A stretch of 34,293 nt of DNA from Nocardia abscessus NBRC 100374 (GTDB lineage: Bacteria; Actinomycetota; Actinomycetes; Mycobacteriales; Mycobacteriaceae): assembly GCF_000308455.1 (NCBI RefSeq), contig NZ_BAFP01000131.1:1-34293 (forward strand), given 5' to 3'. The position numbers and the translations under genes were made by a program. How positions within the stretch are numbered: position 1 is the first letter of the stretch; each line of letters starts with the position of its first letter. The notes beneath the pieces were generated by a model. That model was not told the origin of the DNA, searched no databases, and saw only the letters and a list, made by a program, of their open reading frames with translations. Shown in pieces: positions 17,825 through 25,339 of the stretch.

Positions 17825-18592
17825 GTGGAGATCGGAGACTGGGCGGTTCTGTTGACGGCGGCGACGGCCGCCGGGTGGGTGGACGCGGTGGTGGGCGGCG
17901 GCGGGCTGATCGTCCTGCCGACGCTGTTCGTGGTGGCCCCCGGCATCGCGCCGCAGACCGCCCTGGGCACCAACAAGCTCGCCGCGGTCGCCGGGACGAG
18001 CGCCTCGGTGCTGACGTTCGCGCGCAAGGTGCCGATGCGCTGGCGGGTACTGCTGCCCGCGGCGGCGATCGCCGCGGGCGCGGCGGCGGTGGGCGCCGCC
18101 GCGGTCTCGCTGATCGATCGCGAGTTGTTCGTTCCGATCGTGATGGTGGTGCTGGTCGGCGTGGCGGTGTTCGTCACGCTGCGGCCGTCGATCGGCGTCA
18201 CCTTGGCCACCCATCCGCCCACCAGGCGCAAGGTCGTCCTCACGGTGGCGCTGGCGGCGGGGCTGATCGGCTTCTACGACGGCCTGCTCGGGCCCGGTAC
18301 CGGAACGTTCCTGATCATCACCTTCGCGACACTGCTCGGCACCGAGTTCGTGCGGGCCGCCGCCATGGCCAAGGTGATCAACTGCGGCTCGAACCTCGGC
18401 GCTCTGCTCTTCTTCGGCGCTACCGGGCACATCCTCTGGGCGCTCGGCGCGGGAATGGCCGTGGCGAACGTGCTCGGCGCCGTGGTCGGCGCGCGCATGG
18501 CATTGCGGAAGGGCGCCGAGTTCGTGCGCATCGTGCTGCTGGTGGTGGTGATCGGGATGGTGATCCGGTTGGGCTGGCAGCAGTTCGGCTGA
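17825..18592 (+). CDS. TauE/SafE family membrane permease
   Basis: This protein of about 255 residues is strongly hydrophobic with roughly eight membrane helices. It carries the family pattern of a Gly-rich first repeat (GWVDAVVGGGGLIVLPTLF with ALGTNKLAA) and a second repeat (GFYDGLLGPGTGTFLIITF). The family exports or imports organosulfur anions such as sulfite or sulfoacetate; the actual substrate is open. I chose the GTG at 17825 because the frame upstream is Arg/Pro-rich and unlike a membrane protein. The gene is divergent from the kinase gene (118 bp apart), and its stop abuts the stop of the convergent TetR gene with no bases between. Confidence 0.9.
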   Translation: MEIGDWAVLLTAATAAGWVDAVVGGGGLIVLPTLFVVAPGIAPQTALGTNKLAAVAGTSASVLTFARKVPMRWRVLLPAAAIAAGAAAVGAAAVSLIDRELFVPIVMVVLVGVAVFVTLRPSIGVTLATHPPTRRKVVLTVALAAGLIGFYDGLLGPGTGTFLIITFATLLGTEFVRAAAMAKVINCGSNLGALLFFGATGHILWALGAGMAVANVLGAVVGARMALRKGAEFVRIVLLVVVIGMVIRLGWQQFG

Positions 18593-18598
18593 TCAGCC
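18587..18598. repeat. Palindrome GGCTGATCAGCC built on two abutting stop codons
   Basis: The TGA of the permease gene (18590-18592) and the TGA of the opposing TetR gene (18593-18595) lie back to back in a perfect 12-bp palindrome. It has no loop, so a conventional hairpin terminator is not obvious. Confidence 0.6.
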
Positions 18599-19258
18599 CA
18601 CCGGTTCGGCGTGATGGGTGGCCAGCCAGGGTTCGAGCACCCGCGAGGTCGTCTCGTGAATCTTGCGGTGCAGCCGCTCGCCGTCCTCGACGCAGGCCAC
18701 CGGTTGCTGGAACAACACCGTCAACGCACCCGACACCGCGCCGACGACCGCACCGACCAGTGCGGCGGCACCGACCTCGTCGAGTTCGGCGGGGAACGCC
18801 TTGTGCAACTGCCTGGCGATCTCACGCTGGGTGACCAGCTGGGCATGCGCGGCGCGCCCGCTCACCGCGGGCACGGTGCGCGACACCTGGGCGCGCAGCG
18901 CACCGATCCGGGCGTGGAGATCGTCGACGAGGTGCTCACCGGGGTTGTCGCCCGCCGCGCGCAACGCGCGCAGCAAGACCTCCACCGGGCGTTCCCCGGG
19001 GCGCCTGCTGGCGATCGCCGCCACCGCGGCGCGCACCCGCTCGTCCGACTCCGGGAAGAGCAGCTCTTCCTTGCTGGCGAAATAGTTGAAGAACGTGCGT
19101 GTGCCGACGTCCGCCGCGGCGGCGATGTCGGCCACCGTGGTCTCCTCGTAGCCTCTGGTCTCGAACAGCTCGGCTGCGGCCTCGAGGATGGCTCGGCGGG
19201 TACGTTCGCGTTTGCGGTCACGAAGGGGGGATGGCGGCACGCGCGCACAGTACGGCAT
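18593..19258 (-). CDS. TetR/AcrR family transcriptional regulator
   Basis: This repressor has about 221 residues if it starts at ATG 19258; GTG 19240 (VPPSPLRDRKRERTRR) is an alternative, and neither start has a strong ribosome-binding site. The N-terminal helix-turn-helix is clear: TRRAILEAAAELFETRGYEETTVADIAAAADVGTRTFFNYFASKEELLF (about residues 17-65). The C-terminal ligand and dimer domain is helical and diverged. It is divergent from tldD, with 156 bp between the starts, and so could control the tldD-tldE operon and itself, although no strong palindrome is visible there. It is convergent with the permease gene. Confidence 0.92.
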   Translation of the reverse strand: MPYCARVPPSPLRDRKRERTRRAILEAAAELFETRGYEETTVADIAAAADVGTRTFFNYFASKEELLFPESDERVRAAVAAIASRRPGERPVEVLLRALRAAGDNPGEHLVDDLHARIGALRAQVSRTVPAVSGRAAHAQLVTQREIARQLHKAFPAELDEVGAAALVGAVVGAVSGALTVLFQQPVACVEDGERLHRKIHETTSRVLEPWLATHHAEPVG

Positions 19259-19414
19259 CTTGCGAGCAACACGTCGGAAGCGCGAGTGTCGCGCGCGCCG
19301 TTCGCTCGGCGCCACTGGCACATTCCGTGCAAACCCGCACGCGATGCACTTTTCCACGGCGTGGGATCACCGCGCGGACACGCGCGCGCGGCGGCACCGA
19401 CTAGGTTGGTGCGG

Positions 19415-20944
19415 GTGAGCATCGCGACATCCAGAGACGTGGACGCCGAGTTCCTCGGTCTGCCACTGGCCGCGCTCGCCGACGCCGCCCTCGCCGCGGC
19501 CACGGCGGCCGGCGCCGAGCACGCCGACCTGCGGGTGCACCGCCTGGTCACCCAATCGATCCGGCTGCGCGACGGCCGGGTCGAGGCCGTCACCGACAGC
19601 ACCGAACTGGGCTTCGCCGTGCGCGTGATCGTGGACGGCACCTGGGGTTTCGCGTCCCACGCCGCGCTCACCCCCGATACCGCCGCCGAGGTGGCGCGCA
19701 CCGCGGTCACCGTCGCGACCACGCTGCGCGCGCTCAACCGGGAACGCGTCGAACTGGCCGACGAGCCGCGCTACGCCGACGCGCGCTGGGTCTCGGCCTA
19801 CGACCTCGACCCGTTCACCGTGCCGACCGGCGAGAAAGTCGCGCTGCTGCAGGACTATTCGGAGCGGCTGTCGCACGCCGACGGAGTGGATCACGTCACC
19901 GCGAGCGTGCTGCAAGTCAAGGAGCAGACCTTCTACGCCGACACCGCGGGCTCCTCGATCACCCAGCAGCGGGTGCGGCTGCACCCGAGCCTCGAGGCGA
20001 TCACGGTGGACACCTCGGCGGGCGTGTTCGAGACCATGCGCACGCTGGCCCCGCCCGTCGGCCGCGGCTGGGAGTACGTGACCGGCGCCGACGGGGTATG
20101 GGACTGGAACGGCGAACTCGCGCGGATCCCGGAGTGGCTGGCCGAGAAGGTGAAAGCCCCCAGCGTGCAGGCCGGGCCGACCGATCTCGTCATCGACCCG
20201 ACCAACCTGTGGCTGACCATCCACGAATCCATCGGTCACGCCACCGAGTACGACCGCGCCATCGGGTACGAATCCGCTTACGCGGGTACCTCTTTCGCGA
20301 CGCCGGACAAGCTCGCCACGTTGCGCTACGGCACCCCGATCATGCACGTGACCGGCGACCGCACCGAAGCGCACGGGCTGGCCAGCGTCGGCTACGACGA
20401 CGAGGGCGTGGCCGGGCAGCGCTGGGACCTGGTCCGCGACGGCGTCCTGGTCGGCTATCAGCTGGACCGGGTGTTCGCGCCGCGCCTGGGTCTGCAGCGG
20501 TCCAACGGGTGCTCGTACGCGGACTCGGCGCATCACGTGCCGATCCAGCGGATGGCCAACGTCTCGCTGCAACCCGATCCGGACCGCGACACCAGCACCG
20601 AGGAGCTGATCGCGCGAGTGGACGACGGCATCTACATCGTCGGCGACAAGTCGTGGTCGATCGACATGCAGCGCTACAACTTCCAGTTCACCGGCCAGCG
20701 GTTCTTCCGCATCCGGGGCGGCAAGCTGGACGGCCAGTTGCGCGATGTCGCCTACCAGGCCACCACCACCGACTTCTGGGGTGCGATGGAAGCGGTGGGC
20801 GGGCCGTCGACCTGGCAGCTCGGGGGCGCGTTCAACTGCGGCAAGGCGCAGCCCGGCCAAGTGGCGGCGGTCAGCCACGGCTGCCCGTCGATCTTGGTGC
20901 GCGGCGTCAACATCCTGAACACCCGGACGGAGGCCGGCCAGTGA
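19415..20944 (+). CDS. tldD: TldD metallopeptidase subunit
   Basis: TldD is the catalytic subunit of the TldD-TldE zinc peptidase, which degrades or trims small peptides; in E. coli it matures microcin B17 and removes CcdA. The 509-residue product carries the catalytic HExxxH motif at residues 270-275 (TIHESIGHATEYDRA). The C-terminal region includes DGIYIVGDKSWSIDMQRYNFQF and a late GCPSILVRGVNIL, typical of TldD. Start is GTG 19415, with GTG 19409 as an alternative; the frame is open far upstream but that part is antisense to the TetR gene. It overlaps the tldE start by four bases (GTGA), so the two are translationally coupled. Confidence 0.95.
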   Translation: MSIATSRDVDAEFLGLPLAALADAALAAATAAGAEHADLRVHRLVTQSIRLRDGRVEAVTDSTELGFAVRVIVDGTWGFASHAALTPDTAAEVARTAVTVATTLRALNRERVELADEPRYADARWVSAYDLDPFTVPTGEKVALLQDYSERLSHADGVDHVTASVLQVKEQTFYADTAGSSITQQRVRLHPSLEAITVDTSAGVFETMRTLAPPVGRGWEYVTGADGVWDWNGELARIPEWLAEKVKAPSVQAGPTDLVIDPTNLWLTIHESIGHATEYDRAIGYESAYAGTSFATPDKLATLRYGTPIMHVTGDRTEAHGLASVGYDDEGVAGQRWDLVRDGVLVGYQLDRVFAPRLGLQRSNGCSYADSAHHVPIQRMANVSLQPDPDRDTSTEELIARVDDGIYIVGDKSWSIDMQRYNFQFTGQRFFRIRGGKLDGQLRDVAYQATTTDFWGAMEAVGGPSTWQLGGAFNCGKAQPGQVAAVSHGCPSILVRGVNILNTRTEAGQ

Positions 20945-22329
20945 GCCACGATCTGTTTCCCGCGAGCGCGACCGTGGAGCGGGCGCTGGCGCTCTCCCGC
21001 GCCGACGAGGCGATGGTGGTCGTCCGCGACGAGCACGAGGCGTCGCTGCGCTGGGCCGGGAACTCCATGACCACCAACGGCTCGTCGATGTCGCGGAACT
21101 GGGCGGTGATCTCGGTGTTCCGCGAGGGACCCGCCCTCGCCCGCGTCGGCACGATCGCCTCGACCAGCGTCGACCCCGACGACATAGAGGCGGTCGTGCG
21201 CGCGAGCGAAGCGGCGGCACGCGGCGCCGAGCCCGCGCGAGACGCGATGCCCCTGCTGGAGCCGGACGCCGTCGACGACGACTGGGCCGCCCCTGCGGTC
21301 GCCACCGGCATCGAGGTGTTCACCGATCTGGCCGACGGCTTGGCCGCCGGATTCGACAGCGCCGACCGCCTCTACGGTTTCGCCCACCATCAGATGCACA
21401 CCACGTGGCTGGGCACGTCGACCGGCATCCGCCGGCGCTTCGTGCAACCCACCGGATCGGTGGAGATCAACGGAAAGCGCGGCGAGGGCACGGATCTGGC
21501 CAGCGCGTGGGTCGGAGTCGGCACCGCCGACTTCGCCGACGTCGACGTGTCCGGCCTGCTCGCGGATCTGTCGCGCCGCCTGGACTGGGCCAAGCGCAAG
21601 ATCGAGCTGCCCGCGGGCCGCTACGAAACGTTGCTGCCGCCCTCGACCGTCGCCGACCTGATGATCTATCTGGCCTGGTCGATGGAGGGCCGGGGCGCGC
21701 ACGAGGGCCACACGGCGTTCGCACGGGCGGGCGGGACCAGGGTCGGTGAGCGCCTCAGCGACATTCCGCTCACCCTCTACTCGGATCCGCATGCCCCCGG
21801 GCTGGAGTACCGCCCGTTCGTGGCGGCGACCGCGTCGTCGGAGTCGATGTCGGTGTTCGACAACGGCCTGTCGGCCGAGCGCGTCGACTGGCTGCGCGAG
21901 GGCGTGATCTCCTCGCTGATCTATCCGCGCGCCACGGCCGCGGAGTTCGACGCGCCCGCCACGGTTCCCGGGGAGAACCTGCTGCTCACCGGCGGTTCGG
22001 AGGCCACGATCGACGACATGATCGCCCGCACCGAACGCGGTCTGCTGCTGACCACGCTGTGGTACATCCGGGAGGTCGATCCGGCCACGCTGCTGCTGAC
22101 CGGCCTCACCAGGGACGGGGTGTATCTGGTGGAGAACGGCGAGGTCACCGCCGCGGTGAACAACTTCCGGTTCAACGAGAGCCCGCTGGACCTGCTGCGC
22201 CGGGTGAGCGAGGCCGGCGCGACCGAGCTCACGCTGCCGCGCGAATGGAAGGACTGGTTCACCCGGACCGCCATGCCGCCCCTGCGGATTCCCGACTTCC
22301 ACATGTCGTCGGTCAGCCAGGCGACCTGA
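20941..22329 (+). CDS. tldE: TldE (PmbA) subunit of the TldD-TldE peptidase
   Basis: TldE is the non-catalytic partner that forms the heterodimer with TldD. The 462-residue product is homologous over its length but lacks HExxxH, as expected. Family patterns include GRYETLLPPSTVADLMIYLAWSMEGRGAHEG, an internal VFDNG and the C-terminal VNNFRFNESPLDLL. Start is GTG 20941 inside the TGA of tldD. The gene ends nine bases from the stop of the convergent PPOX gene. No candidate precursor peptide or antitoxin substrate lies beside the pair, so the natural substrate is unknown. Confidence 0.94.
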   Translation: MSHDLFPASATVERALALSRADEAMVVVRDEHEASLRWAGNSMTTNGSSMSRNWAVISVFREGPALARVGTIASTSVDPDDIEAVVRASEAAARGAEPARDAMPLLEPDAVDDDWAAPAVATGIEVFTDLADGLAAGFDSADRLYGFAHHQMHTTWLGTSTGIRRRFVQPTGSVEINGKRGEGTDLASAWVGVGTADFADVDVSGLLADLSRRLDWAKRKIELPAGRYETLLPPSTVADLMIYLAWSMEGRGAHEGHTAFARAGGTRVGERLSDIPLTLYSDPHAPGLEYRPFVAATASSESMSVFDNGLSAERVDWLREGVISSLIYPRATAAEFDAPATVPGENLLLTGGSEATIDDMIARTERGLLLTTLWYIREVDPATLLLTGLTRDGVYLVENGEVTAAVNNFRFNESPLDLLRRVSEAGATELTLPREWKDWFTRTAMPPLRIPDFHMSSVSQAT

Positions 22330-22343
22330 CGCCGCGAGTCAGG
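22325..22343. terminator. Bidirectional hairpin spanning the tldE and PPOX stop codons
   Basis: CCTGAC (22325-22330) pairs with GTCAGG (22338-22343) around a 7-base loop. Each arm contains the stop codon of one of the two converging genes, so the element can serve both transcripts. Confidence 0.5.
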
Positions 22344-22722
22344 CGGCCGGGGTGATCTCGATGCCGATGGTCCCGGCCTTGCCGCGCCGCAGGTTGCTGC
22401 CGAGGATGACCAGCGGACCGGTGAGCCAGTACTTGCGCCGCAGCTGCTTGCGCACCCGTTCCGTGCCCTCGGCGTCGAGAATCCGTCCGGTCCCCTCGAT
22501 CGCCGTACCGTGCGGCTTACCGGTCGCGCTGCACGGCTGCACAGTGACCGCCGGATTGCGCCGCAGGCGCTTGACCTTCCAGCTGTCGGTCACGGTCCAG
22601 ACGTACAGTTTGCCGTTTTCGGCGACCGCCCACACCGCGGTGCCGACGGGTGTTCCGTCCTTGCGGAAGGTGGTCAGCAGCACGTAGTCGGCCTTCGCGA
22701 CGGCGTCCAGCGAGTTCGTCAT
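22339..22722 (-). CDS. PPOX-class F420-dependent family protein (FDOR-B type)
   Basis: This 127-residue single-domain split-barrel protein belongs to the pyridoxamine-5'-phosphate-oxidase-like group that in actinobacteria mostly binds F420 or a flavin. Recognisable stretches are ADYVLLTTFRKDGTPVGTAVW at the N terminus, VWTVTDSWKVKRLRRNPAVTVQPC in the middle and GTGRILDAEGTERVRKQL. A paralogue with the same pattern lies at 25328-25714. It is a predicted small reductase; the substrate is unknown. Its only close neighbour is the convergent tldE. Confidence 0.9.
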   Translation of the reverse strand: MTNSLDAVAKADYVLLTTFRKDGTPVGTAVWAVAENGKLYVWTVTDSWKVKRLRRNPAVTVQPCSATGKPHGTAIEGTGRILDAEGTERVRKQLRRKYWLTGPLVILGSNLRRGKAGTIGIEITPAA

Positions 22723-22801
22723 GCGGGCAGCGTATCCCGCGTCCCGGCGCGGGGAAGCGAGCCGGCTCGCCGGCCGAGGCCGACGGCGGCTCGCCGCCGA
22801 C

Positions 22802-23350
22802 CTATTCCGGCATGCGGTATTCCCCCGCTTCCAGGCGCGCCAGCACGCCCTCGGTCCATGTGGACAGGTTCTCGAACACGCCGCTCCACAACTCCAGCAG
22901 ATCGGTCGCGTGCGGCGCCTCGTACCGCCCTGGGAAGTTCGGGATCATGGCCAGCAGATCGGCACGCACCTCCTCGCTGCGGCGGCGCTGTTCGCGCAGC
23001 TTCGCGATGACGTGGGACCGGGGCAACGCGTCCATGAGGGCGATGCCCGCGCCCAGTTCCTGCATGTCGATGCTGACCAGGGCCTCGTCCATGAGCCTGC
23101 GGAACTCTGCCTCGCCGGCCTCGGTCATCTCGAACAGGGTGCGCCCGGGCCCCTGGTCGCTGTTCTGCGTGCCGAACGCGCTCAGCTTTCCTTCACGCGT
23201 CAGTTGCTTCAGGGCGTGGTAGATCGAGCCGGGTTTGACGTTGGTCCAGGTCTCGGCGCGCCAGGACAGCAGCTCCTGTCGCACGGCATAACCGTGCACG
23301 GGCTGGCGCAGGCGCATCACCCCCAGCACCAGCAGGCGCACGACGGACAT
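22802..23350 (-). CDS. PadR family transcriptional regulator
   Basis: This 182-residue regulator has an N-terminal winged helix (about 1-80: LLVLGVMRLRQPVHGYAVRQEL, then KPGSIYHALKQLTREGKLS) and a helical C-terminal dimerisation domain of the PadR/Vir-activator type. A good ribosome-binding site AAGGAG lies at 23357-23362 before ATG 23350. It faces the VOC gene divergently. The 112-bp region between them holds two near-identical palindromes that overlap both predicted promoters, so the likely role is an autorepressor that also represses the VOC gene and is released by a ligand, as PadR proteins usually are. The ligand is unknown. Confidence 0.94.
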   Translation of the reverse strand: MSVVRLLVLGVMRLRQPVHGYAVRQELLSWRAETWTNVKPGSIYHALKQLTREGKLSAFGTQNSDQGPGRTLFEMTEAGEAEFRRLMDEALVSIDMQELGAGIALMDALPRSHVIAKLREQRRRSEEVRADLLAMIPNFPGRYEAPHATDLLELWSGVFENLSTWTEGVLARLEAGEYRMPE

Positions 23351-23380
23351 GGCGAACTCCTTTCGCTCCGGATGGCATGG

Positions 23381-23396
23381 TAGTCAAGTTTGACTT
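23381..23396. promoter_or_regulatory. PadR-type operator 1 / -35 of the VOC promoter
   Basis: TAGTCAAGTTTGACTT is a palindrome with one end mismatch. Its TTGACT (23390-23395) is an 18-bp spacer away from TACGCT (23414-23419), giving a plausible promoter for the VOC gene. The predicted start of the opposing padR transcript (around 23395) falls inside this box. Confidence 0.7.
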
Positions 23397-23423
23397 CCGG
23401 GAAAGTACCGCCCTACGCTCAGC

Positions 23424-23439
23424 TAGTCAAAATTGACTA
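23424..23439. promoter_or_regulatory. PadR-type operator 2 / -35 of the padR promoter
   Basis: TAGTCAAAATTGACTA has perfect 7-base arms around AA. On the minus strand its TTGACT (23430-23425) lies 17 bp from TACTTT (23407-23402), a plausible padR promoter. The predicted VOC transcript start (around 23426) falls inside this box. Its centre is 43 bp from that of operator 1, about four helical turns. Confidence 0.7.
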
Positions 23440-23462
23440 CCGCAGGTACTTGGGAGGTTTTT

Positions 23463-24179
23463 ATGGCCGACACGGCGGTGCCGCAGCTCTGGACCGAAGA
23501 TCTGGCCGGCACGCTGGATTTCTACAAGACGCTGGGCTACGCGGTGACCCACGAACAGATCCGTCCCTACGTCTACGGCGCCGTGGAGGACCACGGCTGC
23601 GCCCTGCATTTCGTGCCGGCACCGAAGGGTGGCGACGTACCCGCCGAACGCACCGGCTGCCTGGTCATGGTCGACGACGTCGCGAGCAGGCACCAGGCTT
23701 TCACCGCGGCGCTACGCGCCCGCTACGGCAAAATCCCCGCGAAAGGCCTGCCCAGGATCACCCGCTTCCGGCCGGGGCAATCCCGGTTCACCGTCGTCGA
23801 TCCGGCGGGCAACCAGGTGATCTACATCCAGCGCGACGAACCCCCGAAAGTGGACTACGGCGGATCCAAGGAGCTGGACGGACTGGCCAAGGTGCTGGAC
23901 AACGCCCGCATCCTGCGTGACTTCAAGACCGACAACAAGGCCGCGTTTCGCGTGCTCGAGGTCGGCCTGGGCCGGTTCCGGGCCGAAGCGCCGCGACTGG
24001 ACGTGGCCAGAGCACTCGCGGCGCTGGCCGAATTGGCTGTCGCGAGCGAGGACCCCGGCCGCGCCGAGCAGTTCCGGGCAGAGCTGCGCGCGATGCGGCT
24101 GTCGGCCGGGGAACGCGCGTCGGTGGCCGACGAGCTGCGCGCCTCCGAGGACCTGACCGCCTGGCTGTCCAGCGAATAG
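23463..24179 (+). CDS. VOC (glyoxalase/bleomycin-resistance) protein with helical C-terminal tail
   Basis: This 238-residue protein has one vicinal-oxygen-chelate domain in residues 1-125: VPQLWTEDLAGTLDFYKTLGYAV opens it and FTVVDPAGNQVIYIQRDEPP closes it. Residues 126-238 form an Ala/Leu/Glu-rich helical extension that single-domain VOC proteins normally lack. GGGAGG at 23452-23457 fixes the start at ATG 23463 rather than the earlier in-frame codon at 23433. Homologous proteins bind or modify small molecules, often drugs or electrophiles; no metal triad is clear here. Divergent control by the PadR gene suggests that a toxic or phenolic ligand induces it. Confidence 0.88.
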   Translation: MADTAVPQLWTEDLAGTLDFYKTLGYAVTHEQIRPYVYGAVEDHGCALHFVPAPKGGDVPAERTGCLVMVDDVASRHQAFTAALRARYGKIPAKGLPRITRFRPGQSRFTVVDPAGNQVIYIQRDEPPKVDYGGSKELDGLAKVLDNARILRDFKTDNKAAFRVLEVGLGRFRAEAPRLDVARALAALAELAVASEDPGRAEQFRAELRAMRLSAGERASVADELRASEDLTAWLSSE

Positions 24180-24189
24180 ACCCGCCCGG

Positions 24190-24207
24190 CGCGGCCGTCA
24201 CGCCGCG
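24190..24207. terminator. Hairpin between the VOC and map genes
   Basis: CGCGGC (24190-24195) pairs with GCCGCG (24202-24207) around a 6-base loop. It lies just past the VOC stop and covers the last codons of the convergent map gene. There is no T-run on either side. Confidence 0.4.
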
Positions 24208-24962
24208 GTCAGCACCTGCGGCCCGTCCGGCGTGATCGCGACGGTGTGTTCGGAGTGGGCCGTGCGTGAGCCGTCCGCCGAGCGGATGGTCCAGCCGTCG
24301 GGATCGGTGACGATGCGGTCGGTGGTGCGCGCGAACCAGGGTTCGATCGCGATGGTGAGTCCGGGCCGCAGCCGATAGCCGCGCCCCGGGCGGCCCTTGT
24401 TGGGCACGTGCGGGTCCTCGTGCATGGTGCGGCCGAGGCCGTGACCGCCGAATTCGGTGTTCACCGGATAGCCGTACTCGCGCGCCACCGCGGCGATGGC
24501 GGCGGAGATGTCGCCGATGTGGTTGCCCGGCACCGCGACCGCGATCGCCGCGGCCAGCGCCTCCTCGGCGGCGCGCACCAGTCGCACGTCCTCGGCGGCG
24601 GCGGAGCCGACCACGACCGTGGTCGCCGAATCCGCGACCCAGCCCTCGATTCCGACCGCGAGGTCCATGCTCAGCACGTCACCGTCACGCAGTGCGTAAT
24701 CGAACGGAAGTCCGTGCAGCACAGCGTCGTTCACCGAGAGGCAGACCGTATTGCGGAAGGGTCCGCGCCCGAACGAGGGCGCGTAGTCCCAGTAGCAGGA
24801 CTGCGCGCCGCGCTCACGGATGCGCTCCCGGACGTGAGCTTCCAGCTCGAGCAGGTTCACCCCCACGCGGGCGCGCTCGCGCAATTCGGCGAGCACGCCG
24901 GCGACGAAGCGCCCCGCCACTCGCATCCGCGCGATCTCCGCGGGGCTCTTCAACTCGACCAT
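24198..24962 (-). CDS. map: Type I methionine aminopeptidase
   Basis: This enzyme removes the initiator methionine from nascent proteins. The 254-residue product is a complete type I enzyme without an N-terminal extension. All five metal ligands are present: D100 (LSMDLAVG), D111 (VADSATT), H174 (FGGHGLG), E207 (AIEPWF) and E238 (HSEHTV); His83 sits at the usual substrate position. The housekeeping actinobacterial map normally lies among ribosomal-protein genes; this one stands alone, opposite a small XRE regulator. Its start lies 18 bp from the first of three palindromic operators, one of which contains a TATAAA-like -10. This points to a regulated accessory copy, although I cannot see whether the genome has another. 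Confidence 0.95.
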   Translation of the reverse strand: MVELKSPAEIARMRVAGRFVAGVLAELRERARVGVNLLELEAHVRERIRERGAQSCYWDYAPSFGRGPFRNTVCLSVNDAVLHGLPFDYALRDGDVLSMDLAVGIEGWVADSATTVVVGSAAAEDVRLVRAAEEALAAAIAVAVPGNHIGDISAAIAAVAREYGYPVNTEFGGHGLGRTMHEDPHVPNKGRPGRGYRLRPGLTIAIEPWFARTTDRIVTDPDGWTIRSADGSRTAHSEHTVAITPDGPQVLTAA

Positions 24963-24979
24963 CGATCCTCCAGTGCGCC

Positions 24980-24993
24980 GGTATTTTTATACC
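24980..24993. promoter_or_regulatory. GGTAT operator 1 (map side)
   Basis: GGTAT-TTTT-ATACC. On the minus strand it contains TATAAA (24991-24986), a candidate -10 for map that would start transcription about 17 bases before the map ATG. Binding of a repressor here would block that promoter. Confidence 0.7.
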
Positions 24994-25004
24994 ACCATAG
25001 CCGC

Positions 25005-25024
25005 ATTGGTATTTTAATACCAAT
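25005..25024. promoter_or_regulatory. GGTAT operator 2 (central)
   Basis: ATTGGTATTTTAATACCAAT has perfect 9-base arms around TT, the longest of the three boxes. Its centre is 28 bp from operator 1 and 29 bp from operator 3. Confidence 0.75.
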
Positions 25025-25035
25025 CCAGGCGGTTG

Positions 25036-25051
25036 CGGTATTTAAATACCG
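25036..25051. promoter_or_regulatory. GGTAT operator 3 (XRE side)
   Basis: CGGTATTTAAATACCG is a perfect 16-bp palindrome ending 16 bp before the XRE start codon. It contains TAAATA, a candidate -10 that would give a very short leader. Confidence 0.75.
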
Positions 25052-25067
25052 GCCGTAGCCTGGGCGC

Positions 25068-25331
25068 ATGGTCCGCCTCCCGTTGACTCCCGCGCAGATC
25101 GAGGCCGGGCGCCGCCTCGGCGCCGCCCTGCGCGCCGCCCGCGCCGACCGCGAGCTCGCCGACGTCGCCCTGGCGGCCGGGATCTCCCCGGAAACGCTGC
25201 GCAAGATCGAGACCGGCCGGTTGCCCTCCCCAGCCTTCGGCACGGTGGTCGCGTTGGGCCAGGCGCTCTCGGTCCCGCTCGATGATCTCGCGGACATCTG
25301 GCGGTCCGCGGGATTGGCCGAATCGGCCTAG
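25068..25331 (+). CDS. Small XRE-family helix-turn-helix regulator
   Basis: This 87-residue protein is essentially a single Cro/C1-type DNA-binding domain: GRRLGAALRAARADRELADVALAAGISPETLRKIETGRLPSPAFGTVVALGQAL, with the recognition helix around SPETLRKIETG. It has no sensor or catalytic domain. The ATG at 25068 has no clear ribosome-binding site and may be near-leaderless. It is divergent from map across three identical-type palindromes, so it is the obvious candidate to bind them and repress both itself and map. Without a ligand domain, its control may come from its own concentration or from proteolysis; that is inference. Its stop overlaps the stop of the convergent PPOX gene. Confidence 0.92.
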   Translation: MVRLPLTPAQIEAGRRLGAALRAARADRELADVALAAGISPETLRKIETGRLPSPAFGTVVALGQALSVPLDDLADIWRSAGLAESA

Positions 25332-25339
25332 GGCGCCGA
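25323..25339. terminator. Inverted repeat around the overlapping XRE and PPOX stop codons
   Basis: TCGGC (25323-25327) and GCCGA (25335-25339) flank CTAGGGC, which contains the two overlapping TAG stops read from opposite strands (25329-25331 and 25330-25328). The stem is short, so termination is uncertain. Confidence 0.35.
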
